A stretch of DNA of 64,000 bases, taken from positions 9,332,001 to 9,396,000 of the forward strand of contig CANUEZ040000165.1 of the NCBI GenBank assembly GCA_948099385.1. The letters run 5' to 3'. This document shows, piece after piece, positions 29,841 through 40,655 of the stretch; position 1 is the stretch's first letter; every line of letters begins with the position of its first letter. Both the position numbers and the translations under genes were made by a program. Source of the stretch: Fasciola hepatica (taxonomy: Eukaryota; Platyhelminthes; Trematoda; Plagiorchiida; Fasciolidae). The notes beneath the pieces were generated by a model, which saw only the letters and a program-made list of their open reading frames with translations, was not told where the DNA came from and did not search any database.

Positions 29841-32012
29841 AGATCGCCTAGTCCTGTCAGTGCTAGTTCATGTGTTATTGAAAACAATATTGATCGTAAG
29901 GATGTCGATTTATATAAGCTGAGAATACTAGAACTAGAGCAACAGTTACTTTCGGCTAGACTACAGGCGCAGGAAGCAGAGAAGAAGTGTACACAGAAAC
30001 AGCGAGAGCATGAGACCAGTGACTTCGACACTTCCGATAGGTTAGGGTGCAATAAGGTAGGGAACCCCACGCCGGTCGCCAACTACAAACCACCATCGAT
30101 CGATCTGCCTAGAGTGGAGTTAACGGTTTTCGACGGGCGAGCTGAGCAATACTGCAAGTTCGTCAAGCAGTTCGAGACGTTCGTTGAAAACAAGGTAACC
30201 GACCCTGGGCAAAGGCTTCTTTACCTTACTCACTACTGCCGAGGCCGAGCGCGAGAAGCTATCGACGGGTGCACCATGCTCGACCCAGAACAAGGCTACA
30301 CAAGGGCAAGAAATATTCTAAGGGACTTGTTCGGCCAACCTTTCAAAGTAGCCCGTAACCTAATAGAGGGCGTGATGGCAGAGGCAAAGAGAACCAAGGG
30401 CGACGTCTACACCATGGCCGACCTGGTGATCAAGATGCACAGCTGCTCAATAGCCCTCGACCATTTAGGTTACCGGGCTGACCTAGACGCCATGCACACT
30501 TTGGAAGGCATAGTCCGTCACCTCTCTCCCGAACTACAGGGTCGGTGGGCGGAAGAAGCTGAACGGATAAGCCGAAGCGACAGAGAAGCCAACTTCGAAG
30601 ACCTGACTGAATACTTAGACAGGCAAACGAAGATAGCTGACAGCAGATTCGGCCGACTCATCAGGGACAGCAACCGAGCAAACAAGCCCGGTACTAGCCA
30701 AGTCCAAACTCCTGTACGGGAACATCCAAAGTACCAGCCTTGGACCAATACACACGTCATTTCACGAGATGCTACGGCGCAACCAAATTGCAGATCCTGT
30801 GGTACTAGCCATGGCCTACCAGAATGCCCCAAGTTCGGCAACGCCACAATAGACGAACGGTGGGGAATGGCGAGGATGGCAGGAGCATGTTTTATCTGTC
30901 TCAACACCACGCACCGGGCAGCAGCCTGTAGAACAAGGAATCGATGTGGTTACGAGGGCTGCACGGGCAGACACCATCGGCTGCTGCATCAGGCGAGAGT
31001 AACCATATCCGAGGCGAGTGCCAAGCCCAGCGTGATTTGTTCAGCTTCACAATCTGCCAGTAAACCGGTACGTTTAGGCGTAGTGGCCGTGGGAGTAGTG
31101 ACTCCGACTGGGATAGTCAAGGCGTTGGCTTTCGTTGATAGTGGATCCGACACCACCTTAGTGAAAGAGCGGTTTGCCGACAAACACCAACTGGCTAAAG
31201 GTGCGACGTCGTTAGCAGTGAGCACGGTGGGCGGAACACAGGTAATGACTGCCGGTAGATTAAGGCTGCAACTCATCTCTCTAGACACTAACGAGGAAAT
31301 TGAACCAACGGAGGCATTCACGTTAGCGGATCTCCCCATGCGAGCACCAATGTCGGTGAACGCAATCTTGACTCGGTGGCCCCACCTGCAGGATGTAACC
31401 GTTGTAGACTGGGAAGATGATGAGGTGGATCTCCTCATCGGATGCGACGTGCCAGAGGCGCATTGGGTGCTTGACAAAAGAGTGGGCGACCGCCAGGCAC
31501 CTTATGCCGTACGCACGGCTCTGGGATGGATGTTATACGGTCCAGCAGGGGTACGCGGTTCCGAGAACTACTTATCCGCCGAAACGGACCGCATAGAGTA
31601 TCATCTGCAACGGCTGTATGAAAAGGAGTTTCATGACATTCGAGACGAAAGACCGACGTTGTCTCAAGAGGATCACTTCGCTCTACAAACGGTGCGGCAA
31701 GGCACTAGGGGCCTCAAAAAACAGTTCGAGGTTCCCCTCCCATGGCGCACACCGGACGACCCGTGGACTGACAACAGAAATTATGTTCTCCAACGATTAC
31801 TACGACTAAAAGAACGCTTCATTCGAGACCAGAATCTGTGGGAACGATACGCGGATTTGATGAAGCGAAACGAGGCCCTCGGTTACGTTGAAAAGGTGCC
31901 TGTCAACACCGACAGCAAAAGGGGTATCTGGTATCTGCCTCACCATCCGGTTATCCACCCCAAGAAATCCAATAAACTGCGAGTGGTTTTCGACTGTGCG
32001 GCCAAGTTCTAG
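29841..32012 (+). pseudogene. BEL/Pao gag and protease, to first in-frame TAG
   Basis: One open frame. A helical gag region (ILELEQQLLSARLQAQEAEK, then VELTVFDGRAEQY and LYLTHYCRGRAREAI) is followed by zinc-knuckle-like clusters CRSCGTSHGLPEC (about 30789) and CFICLNTTHRAAAC, then a Cys/His-rich CGYEGC...HHRLLH. The aspartic protease has FVDSGSDTTLV at 31131-31163. The start of the RT region (WYLPHHPVIHP, LRVVFDCAAKF) precedes TAG at 32010-32012, after which the same frame continues. Gag forms the particle and protease cuts the polyprotein (family knowledge). Its 5' end is separated from the gag ATG by the family-I insertion. Confidence 0.85.
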
Positions 32013-33584
32013 GGCAAGTCGTTAAACGATCGCCTACTACAGGGGCCTGACTGGACCACACCACTGATCGATGTTCTGTGCCGTTTCAGAGTGGGTAAAG
32101 TGGCTTTGTATGCCGACATTAAGGAAATGTTCCATCAGGTGAAGATTCCGGTAGGAGAACGAGGTGCTTTGCGTTTCCTTTGGTGGGAAGGGAGCGACCG
32201 GGACAGCGCAGTGGTGAATTATAGGATGACCGTCCACCCCTTCGGAGCCATATCGTCACCATTTTGTGCAAACTACGCCCTCCGAGAATCAGCGAACAAA
32301 CATGGCGATCTAGTACATCGGACGGTGGTAGAAAGCATCAGCAGGAACTTCTACATCGACGACTACCTTGGGTTATTCGATGATGTGGAATCGGCTCTAG
32401 AGCAGTTCAGGGGTCTGACGAGATTGCTGGAAGAGGGCGGCTTCCACCTAACTAAATGGATGTCGAACGCTTCAGAAGTGCTGAAGGTCATCCCGTATCA
32501 CGAAAAGGCCGAAAGGGTAAGAGATTTGGACGGCTCTCCACTTCCTATCGAGCGCACTTTAGGGATACAATGGGACGCGGAAACGGACGATTTTGTTTTC
32601 GAACTGAACGTTCCCGAGCTGCCAATAACCCGTCGTGGCATACTATCTGCCGTCTCAAGTTTGTTCGACCCGCTCGGTTTCGTCTCACCATGGCTGCTAC
32701 CCGGAAAGATCTTGCTGCAGCGGCTGTGCCGTAAGAAAGTTGATTGGGACCAGGCACTGGACCGAGGGGACCGGCTGGACTGGGAAGAATTTCTGAACAC
32801 CTTGAAAAAATTAGGGGACATAAGAATCCCACGATGTTTGACTCCTGGCCATACGACGCGGACTGGAGAACTACATGCCTTTTCCGATGCATCCGAAGTC
32901 GGTTATGGAACTTTGGTGTGTGGACGATGGTGCGCAGGAGATGGACAATATACCACGAGGATCCTGTTCGCCAAAGCCCGCGTTGCTCCACTGAAGTCGG
33001 TCTCAATCCCACGCCTTGAACTCAGCGCAGCCGTGTTGGCAGTCAGGGTGGTGCAAGCTATGAAGAGATGTTTCGATCTCTACATTTGGTCGGTGAGCTT
33101 CTGGACGGATTCAACGATAGTACTTTACTACATTAACAACGTACGGAGCCGGTTTAGTACTTTCGTTGTTAACCGGCTCACGATTATCCACGATGAATCG
33201 GCCACGCACCAGTGGAGTCATGTCAGGTCTGGCGATAATCCGGCCGACCTGTGCTCCCGAGGTGCGAACAACTTCAGGCAACTGGACACGTGGACGAGAG
33301 GGCCAAACTTCCTGCAATTGCCCAAACAGGACTGGCCCATGTTCGAATTAAAAACCCCTACGGAATTGGAACTGGAGATCAAAGGCGTAGTGATAGCAAC
33401 CAACGTCGTCGAAGCGTCGTCCGTTCTATCGCGACTGGTCAGGTTTTCTTCCTGGATGAAGACGCTTCGTTCGCTAGTTTGGTTAACCAGGTTCAAGATA
33501 AATTTACTAGTCATGAAAGGGCTACGGCCCTCAGGTCGGATACCGGTCGGCCCGGTAGGTCCCGATGAGCTACAAGCGGCATAG
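32013..33584 (+). pseudogene. BEL/Pao reverse transcriptase and RNase H, between two in-frame TAGs
   Basis: The same frame as the upstream part continues directly after the TAG. SLNDRLLQGPDWTTPLIDV, ALYADIKEMFHQV and MTVHPFGAISSPF lead to the catalytic YIDDYLG (32352-32372). RNase H carries HAFSDASEVGYG (about 32876) and SFWTDSTIVLYY with PADLCSRG. The frame ends at a second TAG at 33582-33584. No frameshift is seen, so the two amber codons are the only coding lesions in this region. Copies element RNA into DNA and degrades the RNA strand (family knowledge). Confidence 0.85.
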
Positions 33585-34940
33585 TACGATATTTTCAGAA
33601 TGATACAACGCGAGGCTTTCACCCGAGAACTCAAGAGGGCGGAAGAAGTGGGGCCGACCAATGAAGACATGCCATCTCCAAGAGGCGAGCTGAAGCGTTT
33701 AAACCCCAAACTCATCAACGGACTGCTGCGGATGGATGGTAGGCTGACCAACGCCCACCTGAACTTCGACACAAAGTATCCTATACTGCTGCCTGCGAGA
33801 CAACCTGTAGTAGAGCTAATGATTCAACACGTCCACGCCATGGAGGGACATGCCGGGGAAAGTCACGTGACGTGCGTCATCCGAAAGCGTCTTTGGTTGT
33901 TGAGAGGACGAGAGACTGTAAAACGCGTAATCCGACGGTGTGTGCAATGCAGGAGACGCAATGCCACAGCAGGCAAACAACTCATGGCCCCACTACCAGA
34001 ATGCAGGGTGACTACGGGCTGGTGGCCGTTCAGTGACACCGGGTTGGATTATTTCGGGCCCTTGTGGATCAAGTGCGGGAAAAGATTAGAAAAGCGATAC
34101 GGATGTGTCATGACGTGCATGAAATCACGTGCGGTACACCTAGAAGTCGCACATTCGATGACGACCGATTCGTTTCTACGGGCCTTGCAAAGATTTATCA
34201 ACCGAAGAGGCGTACCGGCCGATATATACTCAGATAATGGATCGAACTTTGTGGGCGCTCAACGGGAATTGCAGCGTTGGCACAAGAACATAAACAGGGA
34301 CGAACTGCAGAATCGAACCGTGGCCTACGGCATACGATGGCATTTCAACCCCCCACAGGCCAGTCACCGAGGCGGCATATGGGAACGCATGATCCGGTCC
34401 GCCAGACGGATATTGCTGTCAATCATGGAGCAGCAGCCGCCCGACGACGAGACGCTGAACACCGTCATGACTGAGGTGGAGCGAATCCTGAACAACCGCC
34501 CCCTGGTTCCAGTAATGAACGGCGACCCCACCCACCTGGCGCTCACCCCGAACGACTTATTGACGTTAAGGTCGAACGAGGGTTTCCAAGGACCGGTAAA
34601 CCTTCGTGGGAGCTACCTCCACGGGTGGAAGCAAGCGAACTATCTGGCCAAGGTCTTCTGGAGGCGATGGCTACGGGAGTACCTACCGGCTTTGCAGACT
34701 CGACAGAAGTGGCTGGTTAAAACAAAACCATTCAAAGTTGGGGACGTGGTTATGATCGCCGACGAACGCGCACATTTCAGCGCTTGGTCTTTGGGAGTAG
34801 TTACGGAAACCATCAAAAGCACTGACGGAATGATAAGAACGGTGAAGGTGAAGACAGCTAACGGAATGCTCATTCGTGACATACGCAGTATTAACCTACT
34901 CGAGAGCGAAGACGGAGAAGCTGATAACCCTGAGGTCTAG
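33585..34940 (+). pseudogene. BEL/Pao integrase, C-terminal part of pol
   Basis: The same frame continues after the second TAG. The zinc-binding region has HVHAMEGHAG and CVQCRRR. The core has LDYFGPLW (Asp at 34047), IYSDNGSNFVG (Asp at 34233) and GGIWERM (Glu at 34383), the D,D,E catalytic set. A C-terminal region with FKVGDVVMIADE follows, and the frame ends with a TAG stop at 34938-34940. Joins element DNA to the host genome (family knowledge). Key residues are present; it is disabled only by the upstream stops. Confidence 0.85.
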
Positions 34941-35637
34941 TAAACATTTTCATACCAGTCATCGGGTTGGATAAATAAACACCATATAAACCACACGATC
35001 TCCGTCAAACACATCACAGTGCTCGCGGTCTTTCGTTGACATTACAGAAGGTTCTTTCCGATATGTGGTGATGAGTGCGATTCCATTATACATCCCGATA
35101 CATACACGCATGCACGACGCACTCTACATCCCGTAAACCCATCATACATGTGACAGTGTTCTTTGTTTGCTTTTTGTTGACGCTACCGAATGCCCCTTGC
35201 ATATGTGGAAGTAGCGGAGCTCAGGTCACACGCACATGCCACATTTACTCGTTTTCTTGCCACGCGGTCTTTTGTTGACATGGCAGAAAGTCCTCCTTTG
35301 ATGTGTAGTCATACCTGTGATTTCATTGTAACCCCGGCACACACACACGCGCGAAGACACACACACTCAAGCACGTACATCCAGGACCGGACGGCCCCTT
35401 ACGAGGACAACGTCTATGTGACCATTCACGCCCGCCATCGGTCATTTGGTCTTGTGCAAGATGTAGACTAGCCTCACTTCTATGTATCCAATGGATTAGG
35501 TGCGACCAGTAGTAGAACGTTGACGACGAGCATTAGACGCGCGCACTGACAGCAGGGCCTAGGCAGGTAGGAAGAATCAGTACCTTTATACCGAACCTTT
35601 GACTCTACTAAGGATCCAGGAGGATTTTGGTGGGCGG
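34941..35637 (+). other. BEL/Pao 3' untranslated region with polypurine-like tract
   Basis: No coding frame with recognisable motifs. AT-rich AATAAACACC near 34974 and two similar blocks (CGCGGTCTTTCGTTGAC near 35020 and CGCGGTCTTTTGTTGAC near 35263) suggest a short internal duplication. AGGAGGATTTTGGTGGGCGG at 35618-35637 lies directly before the 3' LTR, as expected for plus-strand priming. Confidence 0.55.
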
Positions 35638-36015
35638 TGTAACAGCCGGTGGTGGAAAATCCCCCTTTTTTCCCTCGCGATTCAGTGTTTTCCCCAACAT
35701 CACTCATTTCCATACACTATTGACTTGTCTTTACGAACTGGTTGTTTTTCTGGACCAATTGTTGTTTATTCGCGCCCAGAGCGCTACTTTGGCACATCCT
35801 TGTTCAGGACCTGCGTGACGCACGTGCTGTCTGCTCACACGCTGCTATTCGGTTTCTCGTTGCTGAGTCCTTGTGATCGTATTATTGAGGTTTGTATATT
35901 GTTTATGTCATTGTTTATTGTAATAATCTAGTATCGTAGAATATCACGGATAATCGTCTTTTGATTTCGGGATCCGTTGCGAATTTGGCTACGCATTGCT
36001 CAACCGTTCGTATCA
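35638..36015 (+). repeat. 3' LTR of the BEL/Pao element
   Basis: 378 bp, TGTAACAGCCGGTGG to GTTCGTATCA, paired with 26933-27311. Followed by GCGGG (36016-36020), then by resumed B ORF2. Confidence 0.9.
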
Positions 36016-36020
36016 GCGGG
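36016..36020. repeat. Target-site duplication GCGGG (right)
   Basis: Partner of 26928-26932; removing one copy restores the B ORF2 frame. Confidence 0.85.
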
Positions 36021-38640
36021 GTCATCATATACCACGATAATTCGATCCCTCCTCCCACCTCAATGACAACCCCAACCTTTTCATGTATTGATTGTTTGTG
36101 GGCCGTGTCTAACCTCTCTAGGACAGACACCTTATTGCTTGGTGTTGTCTACCGTCCTACCGCATGCAATTCAACTGGTGGCCTAGGCCTCATAGACCTA
36201 TTAGGCTCCCTGAAAAGCTACACAGACTTCACCCATCTGTTAGTCACTGGTGACTTCAACTCTCCCAGTAAAAACTGGCAAACAGCTGATGCTTCGGATA
36301 TCACTTTCGGTAAACCCCTCCTTGATCTCGTACTGAAAAACTCACGGGTGCAGAACGTAAGAGATCCGACCAGATATCGCACAGGCCACGGCCCGTCCCT
36401 ACTAGACCTGGTCATCACCAATGAACGGTTCCTAATAGATGTGGTGCATTACTTGCCGCCCCTCGGCAAAAGTGATCACATTCTCATCGGATTCGATTAT
36501 ATCGTGAAATGGCCTCTTCTTCCCCCAGAAACTAAAATTTTGAGATCCTTCAAGAGGAACAATTTTGACCAAGTCTGTGCATTTTTTTGCTCCCAGCTAA
36601 ATTCAGCTAACCCAGGTAACTCTGCGGATGAAATAGCAGAGAATCTCAGAGAGTTAATCTCCTTAGCTGATAGGCATTTGGTCTCCAGAATTCGTCGCCC
36701 ACAGACCGCTAAGCGACCCCTCCCTCGCCCCATTAGGCGCATTCTAGACGAACGCGCAAGCCTCTTTGCTAGATATAAAGCCACAGGCCTTGCCCGTGAT
36801 GCAGAAGACTCCAGGATCATACGGAACAAATGCAAAGACAAGATTAGGTCCTATCAGAATGCAGTCCAACGATCTGTACTTGATCGAGCACGGACCAACA
36901 AGGCATTTTTCTTTCAGTACATGCGCCGTCTTAGGGGTACAGTTCCGACGCCACTAGCTCTCAAAGATAGTGCCGGAGCTCCAATCACTTCCCCTGGTCA
37001 AGTAACCGAGGCCTTCAGCTCCTACTTCCGTACAGTTTTTAGCTCCATATCCATATCATCCCACCCTACCATGCACCCGTTATCTCTGACCACTACCCTT
37101 GACCGCGTCACTATTCCCATTGGTGCAGTCGCTCAAGGTTTCCGACGGCTCAACCAATATTGCTCTATGGGTCATGACCTAATCCACCCCCGCATTCTCA
37201 AGGAAGCTGCGGATACATTAGCTGCTCCTCATGCCTCGCTTTTTCAGCAATGTGTTGACGATGGAGTTTTCCCCCGTAACTGGAAAAAAGCAGTGATCGC
37301 ACCCATCTATAAGAAGTGTAGTAGACGCCTTGCTTCTATTTACAGACCCATAAGCCTCACTAGCATCCCCAGCAAAATTTTTGAGGGAATTCTTAAGAGT
37401 GAGATTCTTTCCCATCTTCATAGAAGTAAGATCCTCTCCCCGTCCCAACATGGGTTTCTTCCTGGCAGATCATGCATCACCAATATGCTTACTGTCATGT
37501 ATAGTCCAACGAAAGCCTATGATGATGGCCAGCTCTCACACGCTGTATTCATCGATTTTGCTAAGGCCTTCGATAAGGTCCCCCATGCCTCTCTTCTTTA
37601 TAAGCTGCAGACATACGGGATCACAGGCTCCATGTTGACCATCCTACGCAGCTTCCTTACCGACCGCACCTTTGTGGTTAAAGTCGGGAATGTTTTGTGT
37701 CAACCCTCCCCAGTAACAACTGGGGTCCCCCAAGGGTCGGCCTTAGGTCCTCTTCTTTTCCTGATCTATATAAACGATCTACCGACAGCCCTTCCTGCGA
37801 ACATTGCCATGTACGCAGACTATGTAACCCTATGGAGTTCAAGCGTTGAAGACCTGCAAGTTGCAGTTTATGAAACAAAACGCTGGTCCGAGGATTGGAA
37901 TCTCCCAGTTAATGATGACAAATGCGTGAGCATGTCTTTCGGCAGAGAGACTGGTCACACGTTTTCCATTAACGGAGCAACCACACTGCCAAGGGTTGAC
38001 CGGCACAAGGTGCTCGGTTTCTGGTTAGATTGTAACTTATCCTTCTCTCATCATCACGAACTTGAGAGAAAGCCTGCCTTTCGAGTCCTAAACATGATTC
38101 GAAGGTCCTTCCCGCGCATATCTAAGGATGATCTCCCCAGAATTTTCGGCACGTATATCCGACCTCTGCTGGAGTACGGTAGTCAGTTAGTGTACTCTGG
38201 TCTTGTCCGAGACCGTGAGATCCTAGAAAGAGTTCAGCGGGCCTCCACCAAGGCAGTAAGGGGTCTATCCCATCTACCTTATCCCATCCGCCTCTCACTC
38301 CTCAACCTCTATCCCTTGACGTAAGACGCATAAGAGGTGATCTGTTTTTGATGTTCCACCTTTTTGAATCAGGTCAAAGCGATTGCTTCTTCTCCGTCTG
38401 TCCAGCCTCTTCTTTCCGTGGTCACAGCAGAAAAGTTTTCAAACCGAGGCCACGCACTTCACTAAGGATTAACTTTTTTAGCTATAGGGTTGTTACTATG
38501 TGGAATGCACTTCCGGAGGATATTGTTCTCTCGCAGAACAAAACTATCTTCAAAAAAAGCTGGACCTTTACCTGGGTCTCTCCCAACAATTCCCTTTGTC
38601 AAAAAAATAGTTGTCTTTTATCGCATATATGTTCATGAAT
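36021..38640 (+). pseudogene. Family B ORF2: rest of endonuclease, reverse transcriptase with YADY
   Basis: VIIYHDNSIPPP continues the endonuclease; then LLVTGDFNSPSKNW (about 36238) and LGKSDHILIG follow. The RT has MGHDLIHPRIL, RPISLTSIPSKIFEGIL, FIDFAKAFDKVPH and TGVPQGSALGPLLF. The catalytic box reads YADY (37812-37823) in place of YADD, which would abolish polymerisation. Near 38318 one base shifts the frame; the next frame reads RRIRGDLF, FFSYRVVTMWNALPEDI and KSWTFTW and ends at 38638. A 3' UTR follows to about 38840. Over 2.3 kb of open frame survives apart from these changes. Confidence 0.85.
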
Positions 38641-38840
38641 GCCGCACCCCCACTCAGCTTAAGGCACTGTCCACAGTGTGACACTGCATGATGTTATGTG
38701 TACCTTGTTTTCGCTGCCACCCCCGCCCCACCCCCGCTTCTTTTTATTCTCGTTTCAGCTAAGTGAATCCGACAGAAGATCAAAGATTTCCTCCTCAATC
38801 GGGCTCAAAGCCTCGAACCCGTGTAGTACTTCAAGACTTG

Positions 38841-39599
38841 GGCAGGGAAATAGGCACCGTCCTGAACTGGGCATACAAATGGGACTTACCTCTAAACGCT
38901 CAAAAAAGCCATTTGTTGTCAAGGGCAACAGAAAACCTAACTGTCGCTCATGATCAAGGGCTGTTCACCGTAGAGGCAGCCAGTAGGGTTAAAGGCCTGG
39001 GGATCATCATGAAAAGTGACTTCAAATGGCCGGAGCAGTGCAACGCGGCTGCGCATAAGGCTCGTGGGGAGCTCTTTAGACTGCGATCAGCTTTGTCTTG
39101 CCGGAAGCCGGAGGTATTTGCACCTATTTACATGGCTATAGTACGACCTCACTTAGAAGGTAGCGTGCAGGCTTGGTCACCCTTCTACAAAAAGGACGCC
39201 GCCTGCCTCGAGAAAGTCCAACGTCTCGCCACGCGAATGGTTGAAGGGCAGAGGGGTAAGACTTACGAGCAGAGACTCTGTGACCTGAATCTTTTCTCGT
39301 TGGAAAGGAGGAGACGTCGAGGGGATCTCATAGAAACGTTCAAGGTAATGAAGGGCTTTTCTGGCCTTAGACCAGATAGTCTATTCCAAGTGGCCGTAGA
39401 CTCCAGAACAAGGGGACACGAAAAGAAGTTGATAAAAGCCCGATCTAGGTTGATGGCTAGATCGCACTTCTTCAGCAATAGGGTTGTGAACAGTTGGAAC
39501 GGTCTGCCTGGTGAAATGGTAGATCTGCGGACAGTCCAATCCTTCAAAGGTGCCCTAGATCGCAAGCGGTACGAGATCTTTCCTTGTAGTGAGCCTTGA
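38841..39599 (+). pseudogene. Family C ORF2 C-terminal third (C5)
   Basis: About 250 residues without a stop: NAQKSHLLSRA, LGIIMKSDFKW, RPHLEGSVQAWSPF, EKVQRLATRMVEG, RRRRRGDLIETFKVMKGF, FFSNRVVNSWNGLPGEMVD and the terminus FPCSEP. The RT catalytic region is absent because of 5' truncation. It is the best-preserved C terminus in the window and a reference for the damaged copies at 19887-20240 and 47750-48250. Confidence 0.8.
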
Positions 39600-39900
39600 G
39601 AATATCAACTAGATGGATGACGGGTAGCACTGTGGTCCTTCTGGAGTATGTTTTAGCAGACTTTTTCCCTCATTGCATACAGTCTCAGTGAACGCTCACG
39701 ATGCATAATGTCCCACGCAGTTGATGTGCGATGAGGTTTTTCGTTTCCCTCTCATTTTTAGCGGGGATTCGACGAAATACACTCGGCAGTGGTGGGTGCA
39801 TAACTGGTGTGCATACCATCGAAGGAATTCTGGACGCTCGATTGGCCGTGGCCATTACCTGTCCTGTGCAACCTGAACTGAACTGAACTGAACAACTGAA
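38841..39900 (+). mobile_element. Family C 3' end with RT tail, 3' UTR and (TGAAC)n (C5)
   Basis: 5'-truncated within the RT (LGREIGTVLNWA, NAQKSHLLSRATENLTV). The frame is then open through the thumb and C-terminal region to the stop at 39597-39599, and the family-C 3' UTR contains TGGCCGTGGCCA (39843-39854) and ends with GTGCAACC and (TGAAC)n to about 39900. It supplies the segment deleted from C2. It abuts the B 3' end directly. Confidence 0.8.
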
Positions 39901-40209
39901 CTGACCAAATTAGGGCGAAGTACTTCTCAAATAGAGTGGTACCCTATTGGAATAAGCTCCCGGAAGAGGTCATAAATACCACCCCGAGTTATGCTAAGCA
40001 ACTTTTAGGGTCAGATGCAATTTACTTATTGTTTCCACCTTACTCTGCCAGGGCTGATACTGCACAAAATTTATGCCTTTCAGAAAAAGAAAATCACGCA
40101 GTGTTGGGAGCTACGGAAACGCGCCGACAACACAACTATCTGGACACACGATTGGCTCTAGCCACACCAAGTCCTGTGCAAACTGAACTGAACTGAACTG
40201 AACTGAACT
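39901..40209 (+). pseudogene. 3' end of another CR1-like element with (TGAAC)n tail
   Basis: One frame reads FSNRVVPYWNKLPEEVINT, a typical non-LTR ORF2 terminus, then a 3' UTR with TATCTGGACACACGATTGGC, the palindromic TGGCTCTAGCCA (about 40153-40164) and TCCTGTGCAAACTGAACTG repeated to 40209. The UTR matches 12530-12650 rather than family C, yet shares the terminal hairpin and tail type with C. Confidence 0.65.
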
Positions 40210-40413
40210 ACAGTAAGGACGTGTTGGGCCTTGTTCGTCGTTGTGCCGTGGGTAGTGTAATGCATTTCTGACTACACAATGCTGTCCCCCTTCCTTTTAC
40301 TTTCCAGGTGCCGTTGTTAACCATGAGGCGGAGACGTCCAGTGCGGCAAGCACCTCACGTTATCTCTCTTTCTCTCTCCCCGAACACTGACCTTGACCCC
40401 GACCCCGAAAATG

Positions 40414-40420
40414 TATAAAA
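40414..40420 (+). promoter_or_regulatory. Candidate TATA box of the gypsy LTR
   Basis: TATAAAA in a C-rich context, about 240 bp upstream of the gag-like frame. Position fits an LTR promoter; no other support. Confidence 0.35.
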
Positions 40421-40655
40421 AAACCCATGGACGCCCCCGAAGAAAGGCACTTCCGGTTTCGACCTGTACCGATCGCTGTGTTGCCTCCTGCCTCCTGACA
40501 GCGGCGGGATCTCACTAAGTGGCAGATAGCATAAATTCTGAGAATCCGGAATTTGATACTCTTGCTAATGCGGTTAATATGTTGATTGATGCCCCGTTGC
40601 GGTAAGGGCAGTCCGTGAATAAGCCAACACGTGTCCGCACCCACACCTTATAAGT

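Larger units (their letters stand above)
26933..36015 (+). mobile_element. BEL/Pao LTR retrotransposon, LTR to LTR
   Basis: About 9.08 kb bounded by 379- and 378-bp LTRs (TGTAACAGCC...ending CA) and by GCGGG duplications. The internal region holds a gag start (27355), a 2.4-kb family-I insertion (27429-29840), then gag, protease, RT, RNase H and integrase in one frame to 34940. Class assignment rests on the YIDDYLG RT motif, the domain order and the integrase type. No convincing primer-binding site was recognised after 27311. A purine-rich tract (35618-35637) precedes the 3' LTR. It replicates through an RNA intermediate in cytoplasmic particles (family knowledge). This copy is broken by the insertion and two stops. 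Confidence 0.9.
25381..38840 (+). mobile_element. Family B non-LTR element, split by a BEL/Pao insertion
   Basis: ORF1 (25464-26529), ORF2 part 1 (26471-26932), the LTR element (26933-36015), ORF2 part 2 (36021-38640) and a 3' UTR to about 38840. The ORF2 frame crosses the insertion exactly: ...Arg-Ala-Gly-Gly before, Val-Ile-Ile-Tyr after, sharing the 5-bp duplication GCGGG. The 3' UTR matches the fragment at 11681-12014. Mutations outside the insertion (a frameshift in ORF1, YADY in the RT, a late frameshift in ORF2) show that it is dead. The 5' border is approximate. Confidence 0.8.

Noticed and set aside
35599..35931. 110-residue frame (also seen at 26922-27227 and, minus strand, 12006-12308) as a protein family
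   Set aside because: All three lie in the LTRs. The shared translation reflects LTR identity.
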